Source of the DNA: an uncultured Oscillospiraceae bacterium
GTDB lineage: Bacteria > Bacillota > Clostridia > Oscillospirales > Oscillospiraceae
Direction of reading: 5' to 3'
Length of the DNA: 64,000 nt
Assembly (NCBI GenBank): GCA_934591815.1
Contig: CAKTPV010000010.1
Coordinates: 1 to 64,000, forward strand
The notes below the pieces were generated by a model. The model was not told the origin of the DNA, did no database searches, and was given only the letters and a program-made list of their open reading frames with translations. The position numbers and the translations under genes are program-made. Below, one piece after another: positions 1 to 9,490 of the stretch. Positions within the stretch are counted from its first letter, which is position 1. Every line of letters starts with the position of its first letter.

Positions 1-2
1 CG

Positions 3-131
3 GAATGTACACTCCGTAAAATAGAGAGCGGCAAGGAATATGCTTTCATTGTCAGCACAAAAGAGCTTTCCAACAAGTACGGGTATACAGGTGCACCATC
101 TTTGATTATTACGATCCCATACGCGGAATAA
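3..131 (+). CDS. C-terminal end of an unidentified protein (partial)
   Basis: An open frame enters from the left edge and ends at a TAA at 129-131 after 42 codons; the last residues are TIPYAE. The start lies outside the window. The piece is too short to assign to a family. A strong hairpin terminator follows directly, which supports this being a genuine gene end. Confidence 0.6.
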   Translation, partial: ECTLRKIESGKEYAFIVSTKELSNKYGYTGAPSLIITIPYAE

Positions 132-147
132 CACCCCCCTACCCCCC

Positions 148-207
148 AAAAGCAAGAGAAAGACACTGGATACCGGTGTCTTTCTCTTGCTTTGAGGGGC
201 TTTTTTA
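148..207 (+). terminator. Rho-independent terminator
   Basis: A stem of about 18 bp (AAAGCAAGAGAAAGACAC pairing with its complement at 176-193) is followed by GAGGGGCTTTTTT. It closes the partial upstream gene. Confidence 0.9.
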
Positions 208-347
208 TCACTCATACTGCCCGTTGTGGTCACGCGGCGGAGGCTCATCGAGGATATGCTTAACAAAATCTGCACGACCGAAACGTGAAAACCGTGCTAT
301 ACTATACGCGCAATTGGGAATACAGTCGATTTTAAGAGGTGAGTCCC

Positions 348-1688
348 GTGACAGAAACCGGTTTCCATTTGAAACGCCGTCTGACGTCCTTCCAGATCAT
401 GATCCTCGGCTTTGCGGGTGTCATCCTTCTGGGTGCGCTGGTGCTGATGCTGCCCATCGCCGCCGCAAGCCGCACATGGACGCCGTTTCACGAGGCGCTG
501 TTCACCTCTACCTCTGCGGTCTGCGTGACGGGGCTGGTGGTGCAGGACACCGGCAGCTACTGGTCCGGCTTCGGTCAGACCGTGATCCTGCTGCTGATCC
601 AGATCGGCGGCTTAGGCGTCATCACCGCCGCCGTAACGTTTCTGATGCTCTCCGGTAAGAATATCTCACTGAAGGAGCGCAGCGCCATGCAGGACGCCAT
701 TTCCGCTCCGGCGGTGGGCGGCATCGTGCGCCTGACACGTTTTGTCCTGAAGGGCACATTCCTTGTGGAGCTGATCGGCTCGCTGGCGCTGCTGCCGGTA
801 TTCTGCCGGGACTACGGACTGCGGGGCGTGTGGATGGCGGTGTTTCACTCCGTTTCCGCCTTCTGCAACGCGGGCTTTGACATTCTGGGGCGGGCAAATG
901 CGCTCTACACTTCCCTGACGGCGTACATGGCCGACCCGCTGGTCAACATCGTCATTATGCTGCTGATCATCGTGGGCGGCATCGGCTTTCTGACGTGGGA
1001 CGATGTCTGCACCCACCGGCTGCACCTGCGGCGGTACCGGATGCAGAGCAAGGTCATCCTGAGCGCGACGGCGCTGCTGATCGTGCTTCCGGCGACCTTG
1101 TTTTTCCTGACGGACTTTGCCGCCCTGCCCACAGGGGAAAGGGTGCTGGCGTCTCTCTTTCAGGCGGTCACGCCGCGGACAGCCGGCTACAACACCGCGG
1201 ACCTGACGAAAATGAGCGACACCTCGCAGGCGGTCACCATCCTGCTGATGCTGACCGGCGGCGCACCCGGCTCCACGGCGGGCGGCATGAAGGTCACGAC
1301 GCTGGCGGTGCTGGCTGCCAACGCCGCCGCCGTTTTTCACCGGCGGGAAGAGCCGCAGCTTTTTGGCCGCCGGCTGGAGAATTCCGCGGTCAAAAACGCC
1401 GCCGCCATCCTGCTGCTGTATCTGGGACTGACCTTCGCGGGTGCGGCGGTCATCAGCGCAGCGGAGGGACTGCCGCTTGGCGTCTGCCTCTATGAAACGG
1501 CCTCCGCCGCCGGAACGGTGGGGCTGACACTGGGACTGACGCCGCAGCTTGGCACGCTGTCACAGGCAGTGCTGATCCTGCTGATGTTTTTCGGACGCGT
1601 GGGTGGACTGACGTTGATCTACGCCGCGTTTTCCGGGCACGATCTCACCTGCGCCCGGTGTCCCAAAGAAATGATCACCGTAGGCTGA
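348..1688 (+). CDS. ktrB: KtrB/TrkH-family potassium channel subunit
   Basis: Membrane subunit of a potassium uptake system. The protein of 446 residues is hydrophobic throughout and shows the four pseudo-repeated pore loops of the family: AVCVTGLVV near the N-terminus, SAFCNAGFD, TPRTAGYN and SAAGTVGLT. I place the start at GTG 348 because AAGAGGTGA sits about 5 bases upstream; the in-frame GTG at 339 overlaps that ribosome binding site. A TATACT box lies at 298-303. The nucleotide-binding regulatory subunit gene follows 12 bp downstream, so the pair forms an operon. The single-domain partner argues for a Ktr rather than a Trk system. Ion selectivity (K+ versus Na+ coupling) cannot be read from the sequence. 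Confidence 0.92.
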   Translation: MTETGFHLKRRLTSFQIMILGFAGVILLGALVLMLPIAAASRTWTPFHEALFTSTSAVCVTGLVVQDTGSYWSGFGQTVILLLIQIGGLGVITAAVTFLMLSGKNISLKERSAMQDAISAPAVGGIVRLTRFVLKGTFLVELIGSLALLPVFCRDYGLRGVWMAVFHSVSAFCNAGFDILGRANALYTSLTAYMADPLVNIVIMLLIIVGGIGFLTWDDVCTHRLHLRRYRMQSKVILSATALLIVLPATLFFLTDFAALPTGERVLASLFQAVTPRTAGYNTADLTKMSDTSQAVTILLMLTGGAPGSTAGGMKVTTLAVLAANAAAVFHRREEPQLFGRRLENSAVKNAAAILLLYLGLTFAGAAVISAAEGLPLGVCLYETASAAGTVGLTLGLTPQLGTLSQAVLILLMFFGRVGGLTLIYAAFSGHDLTCARCPKEMITVG

Positions 1689-1700
1689 AAGGAGCGCACG

Positions 1701-2348
1701 ATGAAAAACGTATTATTGATCGGACTCGGCCGCTTCGGGCGGCACCTTGCCATGCAGCTGAGCGAGCTGGGGCATCAGGTCATGGCGGTGGACCGGGACG
1801 AGGAGCGCGTCAACGAGTGTATGCCCTTCGTCACCAACGCGCAGATCGGCGACAGTACCCGCGTGGATTTCCTGCGCTCGCTGGGTGTCAGCAACTACGA
1901 TGTCTGCTACGTCACCATCAGCGGAAATTTCCAGAACTCGCTGGAAACGACGTCCCTTCTCAAGGAGCTGGGGGCAAAGTATGTGGTGTCCCGCGCGGAG
2001 CGTGACGTGCAGGCGAAGTTCCTGCTGCGCAACGGCGCGGACGCGGTGACATACCCGGAAAAGCAGCTGGCGAAGTGGGCGGCCATCCGCTACACCGCCA
2101 ACCACATCTTCGGCTACATCGAGCTGGACGAGAAGCACGCCATCATTGAGGTCGCTGTACCGGAAAGCTGGCGGGGGCACAGCATCGGTGAGCTGGACAT
2201 TCGCAAAAAGTCCGGTGTCAATATCCTCGGCGTGAAGCGGGACGGCAAAACTGACGTGACCATCTCGCCGGAAACGGTGCTGGACGGCAGTCTGACGCTA
2301 CTGGTGCTGGGTGAGTATACGGTGCTGAAAAAGTGCTTCCGGCTGTAA
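1701..2348 (+). CDS. ktrA: KtrA-type RCK potassium uptake regulator
   Basis: Cytoplasmic regulatory subunit (215 residues) that forms a ring on the KtrB channel and gates it in response to bound nucleotide. The N-terminal half is an RCK_N Rossmann fold with GLGRFGRHL at residues 7-15 and the acidic end of strand 2 (AVDRDEERV). The C-terminal third matches an RCK_C domain (VNILGVKR to the end). The length fits single-module KtrA rather than the doubled TrkA. A GGAGCG ribosome binding site precedes ATG 1701. Confidence 0.92.
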   Translation: MKNVLLIGLGRFGRHLAMQLSELGHQVMAVDRDEERVNECMPFVTNAQIGDSTRVDFLRSLGVSNYDVCYVTISGNFQNSLETTSLLKELGAKYVVSRAERDVQAKFLLRNGADAVTYPEKQLAKWAAIRYTANHIFGYIELDEKHAIIEVAVPESWRGHSIGELDIRKKSGVNILGVKRDGKTDVTISPETVLDGSLTLLVLGEYTVLKKCFRL

Positions 2349-2361
2349 GGCTGCATCTGTC

Positions 2362-2652
2362 ATGATTGTGGTCGCCTCAAAATGTGATCATGGCGGCGGC
2401 CATGATCTCCAGTTTGAGACCGAGGACTACGCCGCCACAGAGAACATCATGCTGGCAATCACAGCGTCCGGATATGCCGGCGTATGGATGGACGGCATGA
2501 TGAAGTTTGAGGGCAATGCCGAAAGGGTACGGCAGCTCCTGCATATCCCCGAGGACGAACGCCCGCGCACCATTATCCCCTTCGGCAAGCCGATGGAAAT
2601 AGTCACGCAGAAGCCCAAGAAGCCCTTTGAAGATCGTGTACATATCCTTTGA
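2362..2652 (+). pseudogene. Nitroreductase C-terminal fragment
   Basis: The 96-codon frame aligns in pattern with the C-terminal half of nitroreductase-family flavoproteins: ATENIMLAITASGYAGVW, then a helix ending in HIPEDERP, then TIIPFGKP and a final KKPFEDRVHIL. The FMN-binding N-terminal half is absent, and no ribosome binding site precedes the ATG. It is read as a truncated remnant that is no longer functional. It sits 13 bp after ktrA but is unlikely to belong to that operon. Confidence 0.7.
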
Positions 2653-2678
2653 GGGAGCTTTTCATGACGCTATATAAC

Positions 2679-2715
2679 GCAGTCCCTCATGAGGAATACT
2701 CTCATGAGGGACTGC
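2679..2715. terminator. Perfect 15-bp hairpin after the nitroreductase relic
   Basis: GCAGTCCCTCATGAG at 2679-2693 pairs perfectly with 2701-2715 across a 7-base loop. No U-run follows, so it may be a remnant palindrome or a weak terminator. The rest of 2653-2943 shows nothing else I can identify. Confidence 0.5.
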
Positions 2716-2943
2716 GCTTATTGCAATAGGATTCTGGACTCTATGCACGGGTGGCATTCATCTGTTATTCTGTGGCTATCGGTGCTTAAAACGGCACACC
2801 GCTGCCGCAGCCAATAGCATTCCAAACGCTGCTGCCAGCATCGCCATATTATCAACTGTTTTGAACAGATGTGTCTTGAATATAGTACAGGAAAGGCACC
2901 ATCATAAGGTCTCGCATAGTGGCGCATAAAAGGAATTCGCCCC

Positions 2944-4320
2944 TCAAACGCCTGCGATATTGGGCAATATCTGCTTCCGATACAGGCGACGCCAACAGAA
3001 TGTCAATACAGTGAGCAGCAGGATCCACGAAGCGGGATAAGATGCATAGACAAAACTGACAGGTACGGTACTTGTGTCGATCGCGGCAACCCATATAAGG
3101 CGCAATGCGCAGGTGCACAGCAGATTGATGACTACAGGAGCCACAGGACTGCCGCAGCCCCGGATCGCGCCGGTAAGTACATCGGCGATACCGAAAATGA
3201 AATAAAGTGTCGCCACCATATACAGATGCACTCCACCGGCGGCAATGACGGCGGGGTCTTCGTTGTAGATCCGCAGAAGCGGCTTATTGAGCAGTAGGGT
3301 AAGTGCGCTCAGCACCGCACCGGTCACGACCGTACACAGAATACATTTCTTCAAGATGTCCCGGATGCGGTCGTATTTTCCTGCACCGATATTCTGACTC
3401 ATAAAGGTCTGCGCCGCCTGGTGGAACGAATTCATGGCGACATAGATGAAGCCCTCGATGCTGCCCGCGGCGCTGCAGCCTGCAATAACGACGCTGCCAT
3501 AGGCATTGATAGCGCTTTGTATGGCCACATTGGAAAGGCTGAACAGGCAGCTTTGTATACCGGCAGGTATCCCGATTTTGGACATCCGTATCAGGCTGCG
3601 CCGGTCGATCCGCAGCTGTCGCCAGGAGAAATGAAGTTCATCATCAGTGCGCATGAGGCAGATCAGGATCAGCACGGCACTGAGAGACTCACTGATCACT
3701 GTGGCCAGCGCTACACCGGCCACGTCCATCCGGCATGCTATGACAAAGAACAGATTCAACGCTACATTTACCACTCCGCTGATAGTCAGGAAAATCAAGG
3801 GGCGACGGGTGTCACCGCGTGCCCGAAGGGCGGCGGCTCCGTAGTTATAGAGCATAATAGCGGGAGTGCCCGCAAAGTAGATATATAAATATGTCAAGGC
3901 AAGGTCGAAAATGTCCTCTGGTGTGGAGACGGCTCGCAGGATCCACTCTGCCGCCACACAGCCGATGCCGCCCAGCACGACGCCGCCGATCAGCGCCACG
4001 GCTACCGCCGTGTGTACGGCTGCGGATATCTCGTCTGATCGATCACCTGCGCTCAGATACCGGGCAATGAGCACATTAACGCCCACCAAAATGCCGAACA
4101 GCAGGTTGACCACGAGATTTACGATGGCGGTGGTGCTGCCCACTGCCGCAAGGCTTGCGTAGCTTGCATAACGTCCCACGACCACGACGTCCGCAGCGTT
4201 GAAAAGAAGCTGCAAGATATTGGTGGCCATGAGCGGCAGGCTGAAAAGCAGAAGGTTTTTCAGCAGCGGCCCTGTGACCATATCGATCGAATTGCCGGAA
4301 AACGGCTTGCTCTGTTTCAT
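2944..4320 (-). CDS. MATE-family multidrug/cation efflux transporter
   Basis: Inner-membrane antiporter of 458 residues with about 12 hydrophobic segments in two related halves. The N-terminal signature runs from LLLFSLPLMATNILQLLFN through AADVVVVGRY, and a second-half repeat begins near IGIPAGIQSCLFSLSN. Start ATG 4320 is preceded by GGAGAAG; the frame stays open upstream but without a site for initiation. It lies downstream of rpoN on the same strand but behind that gene's strong terminator, so it is probably transcribed separately. The substrate is unknown. Confidence 0.9.
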   Translation of the reverse strand: MKQSKPFSGNSIDMVTGPLLKNLLLFSLPLMATNILQLLFNAADVVVVGRYASYASLAAVGSTTAIVNLVVNLLFGILVGVNVLIARYLSAGDRSDEISAAVHTAVAVALIGGVVLGGIGCVAAEWILRAVSTPEDIFDLALTYLYIYFAGTPAIMLYNYGAAALRARGDTRRPLIFLTISGVVNVALNLFFVIACRMDVAGVALATVISESLSAVLILICLMRTDDELHFSWRQLRIDRRSLIRMSKIGIPAGIQSCLFSLSNVAIQSAINAYGSVVIAGCSAAGSIEGFIYVAMNSFHQAAQTFMSQNIGAGKYDRIRDILKKCILCTVVTGAVLSALTLLLNKPLLRIYNEDPAVIAAGGVHLYMVATLYFIFGIADVLTGAIRGCGSPVAPVVINLLCTCALRLIWVAAIDTSTVPVSFVYASYPASWILLLTVLTFCWRRLYRKQILPNIAGV

Positions 4321-4464
4321 AATGACTTCTCCGCAAATTCCATGTTGTGCTTGGGTATTACGAAAATTATAGCGGGGATGAGCGGGGAATGTTTTGCATG
4401 CTCTCACATGATTTTTGCCTTCATTTGGCATGTGCCCACGGGCAAAGTGGACACATAGGCCGCG

Positions 4465-4509
4465 AACAGAGCACCCCCTATGGCGGTACGCCATAGGGGG
4501 TGCTCTGTT
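4465..4509 (-). terminator. Terminator hairpin downstream of rpoN
   Basis: A perfect 21-bp stem (4465-4485 with 4489-4509) has a 3-base loop. It lies 35 bp past the rpoN stop and upstream of the MATE gene. Confidence 0.85.
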
Positions 4510-4544
4510 ATCTAGATAAGATTGGTTCCGTGCCGCTGCCGGTT

Positions 4545-5915
4545 TTATGTGCGGGACCTGCGTACGGAAGCCGGAGGGATCTGAAGCTGGCTGCGATATT
4601 TGGCAACGGTGCGCCGTGAGATTTCAATATGGTCGTTCGCCAGAGCAGCGACCAGGTCCTCGTCAGACATGGGGTGAGCGGGATCCTCAGACTGGATCAT
4701 GATCCGCAGTCGTTGCTTGATCGCCACGGAGGAAAGGGCTCCTTCTTCCCCGTATGTGACGGACGAAGAAAACAGTCCTCTCAATGGCATGACCTTTCCG
4801 TTAAATTGAATGTACTTATCCTGCACGGCTCGGCTGACGGTGGACGGATTGATCTCCAGCGCCTCGGCGGCGCTTTGTATCGTCATAGTCCGCAACTCTC
4901 CGCCGCAGAAGAATGCGTGCTGATAATCGGCGATATAGCGCAGCAGTCGTCTCAGCGTTTGTCCGCGGCTTTGGATCCCTTGTATCATATCATTGGCCTG
5001 CCGCAGCTTTTGCCGCAGATAATCGCGCAGCTCGGCGTTGTCTGCGCTGTCAAGCAGCATGCGATAATGCTCGTCCACTGAAATACGGGGCAGCGCCCGC
5101 TTGTTCAGGTCTATGGTAACGCTGTCATTTTGGCTGTAAATAAATGCGTCGGGGACGACGAAGCTGCTGCTTTCGTGGGAACCGAAGCCCTGCGCGGGGA
5201 TGGGGTTCAACTGTGAAATAGCCGCGACGGCGGATAGGATCGTTTTCCGATCCGTGTGGAATCGCTTTGCCAGCTCGCTATACTGCTTTTTCGCGATCTG
5301 CTCCAGGCCGTCGCGCGCCAGCCCCAATGTCAAAGAACTGAAATGCTCACCCTGTGACAGCTGAAGGATCAGGCATTCGGACAGAGAGCGTGCGCCGACA
5401 CCGGGGGGATCCAGCATCTGTATGGCAAAGAGAGCCTGTTCCAATGAGAATAACGAGAGGCCTGTTTCGTCAGCCAGCGCTTCCAGCGGACAGTCCAGGT
5501 ATCCCCGGCTATCCAGACAGTCAATGAGAAAACGGCAGACGGGTTCAAGCTGTTCGTCGATCAACGCCGTCTGCCCAAGCTGCGCCAGAAGATGGTCGCG
5601 GAGAGAGCCTTCGTCTCCTGACGAAAGTGTGTTGAGTGCGTCTTGTTCTGCACTTGGCCCCTTCCTGCGTGCGAAGCAGTCGTCCCATGTTTCGTGTTCT
5701 GTGATCGTGGTTTCGTGGGCGGCCTGCGAGTCCAGTGAAACACTGGATAAAGAAGGCAGCTCAACCTCCAGCATGGGGTTTTCCAGCGCCGCCTCCTGTA
5801 CGTATTGCAGAAGATCCAGCGCGGAAAGCTGAAGGCATTCCAAAGATTGCCGCATAGCGGGCGTCAGGCTCAACTTCTGCGCCTGCTCTTGCTTTTGTAT
5901 AAATTGCACCCGCAT
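4545..5915 (-). CDS. rpoN: RNA polymerase sigma-54 factor RpoN
   Basis: Alternative sigma factor that recognises -24/-12 promoters and needs an AAA+ activator. Region I is the glutamine- and leucine-rich start (QKQEQAQKLSLTPAMRQS). The core-binding domain follows, and the C-terminal RpoN box appears as SRRTVAKYR about 20 residues before the end. Length is about 456 residues, normal for the family. ATG 5915 follows a GTG; a second GTG at 5909 would give MQFIQKQ and sits at better distance from AAAGG, so the exact start is uncertain. A cognate activator gene (19648) and a near-consensus sigma-54 promoter (33302) lie in the same window. Confidence 0.95.
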   Translation of the reverse strand: MRVQFIQKQEQAQKLSLTPAMRQSLECLQLSALDLLQYVQEAALENPMLEVELPSLSSVSLDSQAAHETTITEHETWDDCFARRKGPSAEQDALNTLSSGDEGSLRDHLLAQLGQTALIDEQLEPVCRFLIDCLDSRGYLDCPLEALADETGLSLFSLEQALFAIQMLDPPGVGARSLSECLILQLSQGEHFSSLTLGLARDGLEQIAKKQYSELAKRFHTDRKTILSAVAAISQLNPIPAQGFGSHESSSFVVPDAFIYSQNDSVTIDLNKRALPRISVDEHYRMLLDSADNAELRDYLRQKLRQANDMIQGIQSRGQTLRRLLRYIADYQHAFFCGGELRTMTIQSAAEALEINPSTVSRAVQDKYIQFNGKVMPLRGLFSSSVTYGEEGALSSVAIKQRLRIMIQSEDPAHPMSDEDLVAALANDHIEISRRTVAKYRSQLQIPPASVRRSRT

Positions 5916-5943
5916 CACCTTTCTTTTGTTTTTCTTTTGTGGT

Positions 5944-5972
5944 ATTATACCAATAACATATTAAAAACTCAA
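5944..5972 (-). promoter_or_regulatory. Sigma-A-type promoter of rpoN
   Basis: On the minus strand TTGAGT (5967-5972) and a perfect TATAAT (5944-5949) are separated by 17 bp, about 30 bp before the rpoN start. Confidence 0.75.
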
Positions 5973-6028
5973 GAGAAAAGGTTTCGTGCGGCAATTATGC
6001 CGATGCACGGAAAAGAAAATCTGAAAAT

Positions 6029-6058
6029 TTGCACATTTTTTCCTGTGTACAGCATACT
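6029..6058 (+). promoter_or_regulatory. Possible promoter of the 6187-8585 operon
   Basis: TTGCAC (6029-6034) and CATACT (6053-6058) are separated by 18 bp, upstream of the isomerase-like gene. I found no -24/-12 sigma-54 element in this gap. Confidence 0.4.
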
Positions 6059-6186
6059 CTCTTATCCGTCCTTTGTGTATGATAAAAACATAACAGCGAA
6101 TCCCACAGTTTTTTGAGGAAAGAACGAAGATATTTTGCTGGTGTATACAAAAAGCACCGATCCAGAGTAAAGTGAGGAATGATATT

Positions 6187-7128
6187 ATGAAACAGCCTGT
6201 TGACAGACCCATCCGGTTAGGAATGCATACCTACACACTCCACTTCTTTGGCTTCGGCGAAAGTTGGGGATTTGGCAAGGACTACTATTTCGATCAGGTC
6301 ATGAGCCTGTACGAGCTGATGGACAAGTGTGTGACGTGGGAACTGGATGGCCTGCAGATCACCAAGGTCGATTTGCTGGCGACCGGCGCGGCAGATCCCT
6401 TCAGCACAGAGAATCTGAAGAAAGTTGCCGCTTATGCCAAGAAGTGCGGCCTGTTCCTTGAGTTCAATTCCTCCTTTAATGCAGGGAGTGATTCCCGCGT
6501 GAACTGCACTGTAGAGGAAGCGCTGCGGATCGGCCACGATCTGGACGCGGAACTGGTCAAGTTCAGTCTGGATATCATCCGCCCCCGCGAACTGTTCGGC
6601 AGCTGGATGCACCCTGATGTGATGAAGCAGCTGCTGGTGCGTTATGACCAGTTCAAGGCGGCGATCCCCTTGATCGAGGAGTACGGCATACAGGTGGCGA
6701 TCGAGAATCATACCGACACCTTTACGGACGAGATCCTCTGGCTGGTGGACAAGTTGAACCACACACAGATCGGCACATGTGTGGACAATATGAACGCCTA
6801 CTATGTTACAGAGAATCCCCATTCGGCATTTGAAAAGATGCTGCCTCAGGCGTATTGCTGCCACTTCAGCGATGACCTTGTGTATACAGATCCTCTGGGC
6901 GTTCACATTGTCGGTGCACCTCATGGACAGGGCTCCATGGATTGCCGCCGTATGATCCGCATGATCCGGGAGCAGTCGCCTATGGATAAGATCATTATGG
7001 AGAATGAGATCGCTTTCCGCAGCATTGACGAGCCGATTGAGGAAGCGCGTGAGCGGGAGATGAAAGCCTGCGAAGAAAGCATCGCGTTTCTGCGCAATGA
7101 GCTGAAGCTCGGCATCCGCAACCGATAA
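6187..7128 (+). CDS. Sugar-phosphate isomerase/epimerase-like TIM barrel protein
   Basis: A 313-residue protein of the xylose isomerase-like/AP-endonuclease-2 superfamily. Successive strands end in acidic or histidine residues that would hold a divalent metal: VAIENHTDTF, CVDNMNAY, CCHFSDD and MENEIAF. Start ATG 6187 follows GAGGAATG; an upstream GTG overlaps that site. It is first in an operon with the MttB-family gene 35 bp downstream, which suggests it handles a product or substrate of that methyltransferase system rather than a sugar. The precise reaction is unknown. Confidence 0.75.
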   Translation: MKQPVDRPIRLGMHTYTLHFFGFGESWGFGKDYYFDQVMSLYELMDKCVTWELDGLQITKVDLLATGAADPFSTENLKKVAAYAKKCGLFLEFNSSFNAGSDSRVNCTVEEALRIGHDLDAELVKFSLDIIRPRELFGSWMHPDVMKQLLVRYDQFKAAIPLIEEYGIQVAIENHTDTFTDEILWLVDKLNHTQIGTCVDNMNAYYVTENPHSAFEKMLPQAYCCHFSDDLVYTDPLGVHIVGAPHGQGSMDCRRMIRMIREQSPMDKIIMENEIAFRSIDEPIEEAREREMKACEESIAFLRNELKLGIRNR

Positions 7129-7163
7129 CGTGTGGCAACAATTATAAGGAGGTAATCAAGGCA

Positions 7164-8585
7164 ATGAACATGAAGAGCAAGGAGCAAATGATCCACGAAG
7201 CGGCAATGGAGATCCTGCAGGATGTAGGTGTTGTTTTTCATAACGATGAAGCCATTCGTGTGCTGAAGGAAAACGGGATCCGGGTAGAGGACAATACCGC
7301 ATTCTTTACAGAAGAGCAGGTCATGCATTGGGTCAAGATGGCGCCGTCCTCTTTCACGCTTTATGCCAGGAACCCCAAGTATAATATGACCATCGGCGGC
7401 GACAAGGTAAACGCCGCGCCGGCTTATGGCTGCGCGTTCATTGCAGAACGTGATGGGACCAAGCGCCCCGGCACCATTGCCGATTATGTGAAATGCGCCC
7501 GCCTGGTTCAGGAGGCGGAAGTCTATGACATTAACGGCGGCATTACCATTCAGCCCTGCGATGTTTCCGACGATACGGCGCCTGTTGATATGTTCTATGC
7601 GACCGTTCTCAATTCCGACAAGGTCATCATGCTTTCCACTTGCAACAAGAACATTATGGAAGCGCTGATGAAGGCAGGCTGCGAGATGTTCGGCGGCGAG
7701 GAGGCTATGGCCGAAAAGCCCCGCATGATCACCCTCATCAACACGAATTCCCCCTTGTCCCTGGACGGAAGAATGCTGGACTGCCTGATGACTCTGGCGA
7801 AGTACGGCCAGCCGGTCATTCTCTGCCCCGCCGCCATGCTGGGCGCGACCGGCCCGCTGCCTATCGCCGGCACGTTGGCCAGCGGCACTGCCGAGGATCT
7901 GGCGGGTATCGCGCTGGCACAGATGATTCGTCCCGGCACCCCGGTGCTGTTCGGTATGCAGTCTAACGCCATGGACATGAAGGGCATGATCTTTGCCTGC
8001 GGTTCCCCCGAGGGCGCGCTGATGCAGGGCTGGGGCGCACGTATGGCACGCTTCTATAACCTGCCCTCCCGCGGCGGCGGAAGCCAGACGGACGCGCCTG
8101 TGGTCAACGTTCAGGCAGGCTACGAGTCCATGCTGACTTTCTATTCCGCACAGTCCAACGGCATCAATCTGGTGATGGAGGCCGGCGGCATCGTGGACAG
8201 CGTCAATGCTACATCCTTTGATAAGCTGGTGGTGGACATTGATATCATTCGTCAGGTGAAGATCGCTACCGCTCCGCTGGAGGTCAACGAAGAGACCATT
8301 GATATGGAGGAGATCAAGGACTGCGGTCATGACGGCAGCTTCCTGACCTGCGATTATACGTTGGATAATTTCATGGATCTCTATATGCCGCATATTGGCG
8401 CCCGCGGCGCTAAGGGTTCGGCCTATATCGAGGAGAACATTGATAAGGAGATCGCGCAGATGCTGGAAGCTCACGCACAGCACGGCCCCAAGCTGGACGA
8501 GGACGTGAAGAACCGCGTGAAGGCACTGCTGGTCAAGGAGACCGGTATTTCTGTGGAACAGCTGGAGCATATCGAGACACTGTGA
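7164..8585 (+). CDS. MttB-superfamily (non-pyrrolysine) quaternary-amine methyltransferase
   Basis: A 473-residue member of the trimethylamine methyltransferase family. These enzymes move a methyl group from an amine to the Co(I) of a partner corrinoid protein. No in-frame TAG is present, so it is a non-Pyl member, like the glycine betaine enzyme MtgB and the carnitine and proline betaine enzymes. Supporting features are the TIM-barrel order, the conserved MLSTCNKN and SRGGGSQTDAPVVN segments and the C-terminal helix. AGGAGG lies 11 bases before ATG 7164. The corrinoid partner (13000), activator (13808) and BCCT transporter (17841) are nearby. I infer a betaine-type substrate; which one cannot be decided. 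Confidence 0.88.
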   Translation: MNMKSKEQMIHEAAMEILQDVGVVFHNDEAIRVLKENGIRVEDNTAFFTEEQVMHWVKMAPSSFTLYARNPKYNMTIGGDKVNAAPAYGCAFIAERDGTKRPGTIADYVKCARLVQEAEVYDINGGITIQPCDVSDDTAPVDMFYATVLNSDKVIMLSTCNKNIMEALMKAGCEMFGGEEAMAEKPRMITLINTNSPLSLDGRMLDCLMTLAKYGQPVILCPAAMLGATGPLPIAGTLASGTAEDLAGIALAQMIRPGTPVLFGMQSNAMDMKGMIFACGSPEGALMQGWGARMARFYNLPSRGGGSQTDAPVVNVQAGYESMLTFYSAQSNGINLVMEAGGIVDSVNATSFDKLVVDIDIIRQVKIATAPLEVNEETIDMEEIKDCGHDGSFLTCDYTLDNFMDLYMPHIGARGAKGSAYIEENIDKEIAQMLEAHAQHGPKLDEDVKNRVKALLVKETGISVEQLEHIETL

Positions 8586-8598
8586 CATGGTATATGGA

Positions 8599-8632
8599 GG
8601 CGCGGCGAAGATGATTCGCCGCGCCTTTTTCT
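8599..8632 (+). terminator. Terminator after the MttB-family gene
   Basis: GGCGCGGCGAA pairs perfectly with 8615-8625 across a 5-base loop, and TTTTT follows. Confidence 0.9.
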
Positions 8633-8717
8633 CAAAAAGAGCCGGATAAGCGTTCTGGACAGCAAATCAGGTAAAAAGAAAAGGTGCTGCGGCAAAGCCG
8701 GACGTTGCTTGGAACGT

Positions 8718-8723
8718 TATAAT
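8718..8723 (+). promoter_or_regulatory. -10 element before the B12-activation-like gene
   Basis: A perfect TATAAT lies 60 bp before the start at 8783. No convincing -35 is visible 17 bp upstream. Confidence 0.35.
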
Positions 8724-8782
8724 CATGTATGATTAGGTAGATAAGATTTGGAACTCTTCTGTTGGAAAAGGCGGTGCATTGC

Positions 8783-9490
8783 ATGAATACACAGTTTATT
8801 TCTATTCCGTTTCAGCCGCCCCTTGCTGAGACAATGACGATGCTGAAGATCGATCCGGAGATGGAAGACGAATTTCGCGACGTATATGAAGAATGCATAT
8901 CGGTCGCATGTCCCAAGGCAGTGTTCTGTCTCGTGTCAGTGTATCAGGAGCAGAATCAGACAGTGATTGGCGAAGAACGGTTTCTGAGCCGGATCATGCA
9001 GGTCAATATGCAGAAGGTAGGCCGGGCTTTTCCCTATGCCGTCAGCTGTGGGCGGGAATTGTATGAGCTGGCGCAAAGCAAGACTGATCCGCTGGAGCGC
9101 TGGTGGGTCGATTGCTTCTCCCAGTACGCAATGCGCGCGGTGGACAAGGAAATGACTCGTGTCCTGACGGAAACGTATCGCCTCGGCCATACGGCAAGGA
9201 TGAATCCCGGATCCCTTCCGGATTTCCCGATCACCTGTCAGCGAGCGCTGTTTCGTCTGCTGGGTGATGGGGCCGCTAAGATCGGCCTTGAGCTGACAAG
9301 CACCTGCCTGATGCTGCCTTATAAGTCCGTCTCTGGTATTGCCTATGAAACGGATGCAATATACGAAAACTGCATGCTCTGCCCGCGGGAGAACTGTCCC
9401 ACGCGCCGGGCGCCGTATGACGCAGCGATGGGCTCGGCCACTTATCACCTGTCGGATGCCGACGGTGAATCAAGGGAGACCGCACAATGA
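8783..9490 (+). CDS. B12-dependent methionine synthase activation-domain-like protein
   Basis: A stand-alone 235-residue protein whose second half carries the pattern seen in the reactivation domain of MetH and its free relatives: GSLPDFPITCQRALFRLLGD, then GLELTSTCLMLPYKSVSGI, then a cysteine pair in CMLCPRENCPTRRAPYD. In MetH this domain binds S-adenosylmethionine for reductive remethylation of cob(II)alamin. ATG 8783 follows AAGGCGGTG. Its stop overlaps the ATG of the hydantoinase-like ATPase (ATGA), so the two are translationally coupled. A role in servicing the locus's corrinoid protein is inference. Confidence 0.78.
   Translation: MNTQFISIPFQPPLAETMTMLKIDPEMEDEFRDVYEECISVACPKAVFCLVSVYQEQNQTVIGEERFLSRIMQVNMQKVGRAFPYAVSCGRELYELAQSKTDPLERWWVDCFSQYAMRAVDKEMTRVLTETYRLGHTARMNPGSLPDFPITCQRALFRLLGDGAAKIGLELTSTCLMLPYKSVSGIAYETDAIYENCMLCPRENCPTRRAPYDAAMGSATYHLSDADGESRETAQ

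Noticed and set aside
7164..8585. Pyrrolysine in the MttB-family protein
   Set aside because: No in-frame TAG is present; the frame is continuous to TGA 8583-8585.
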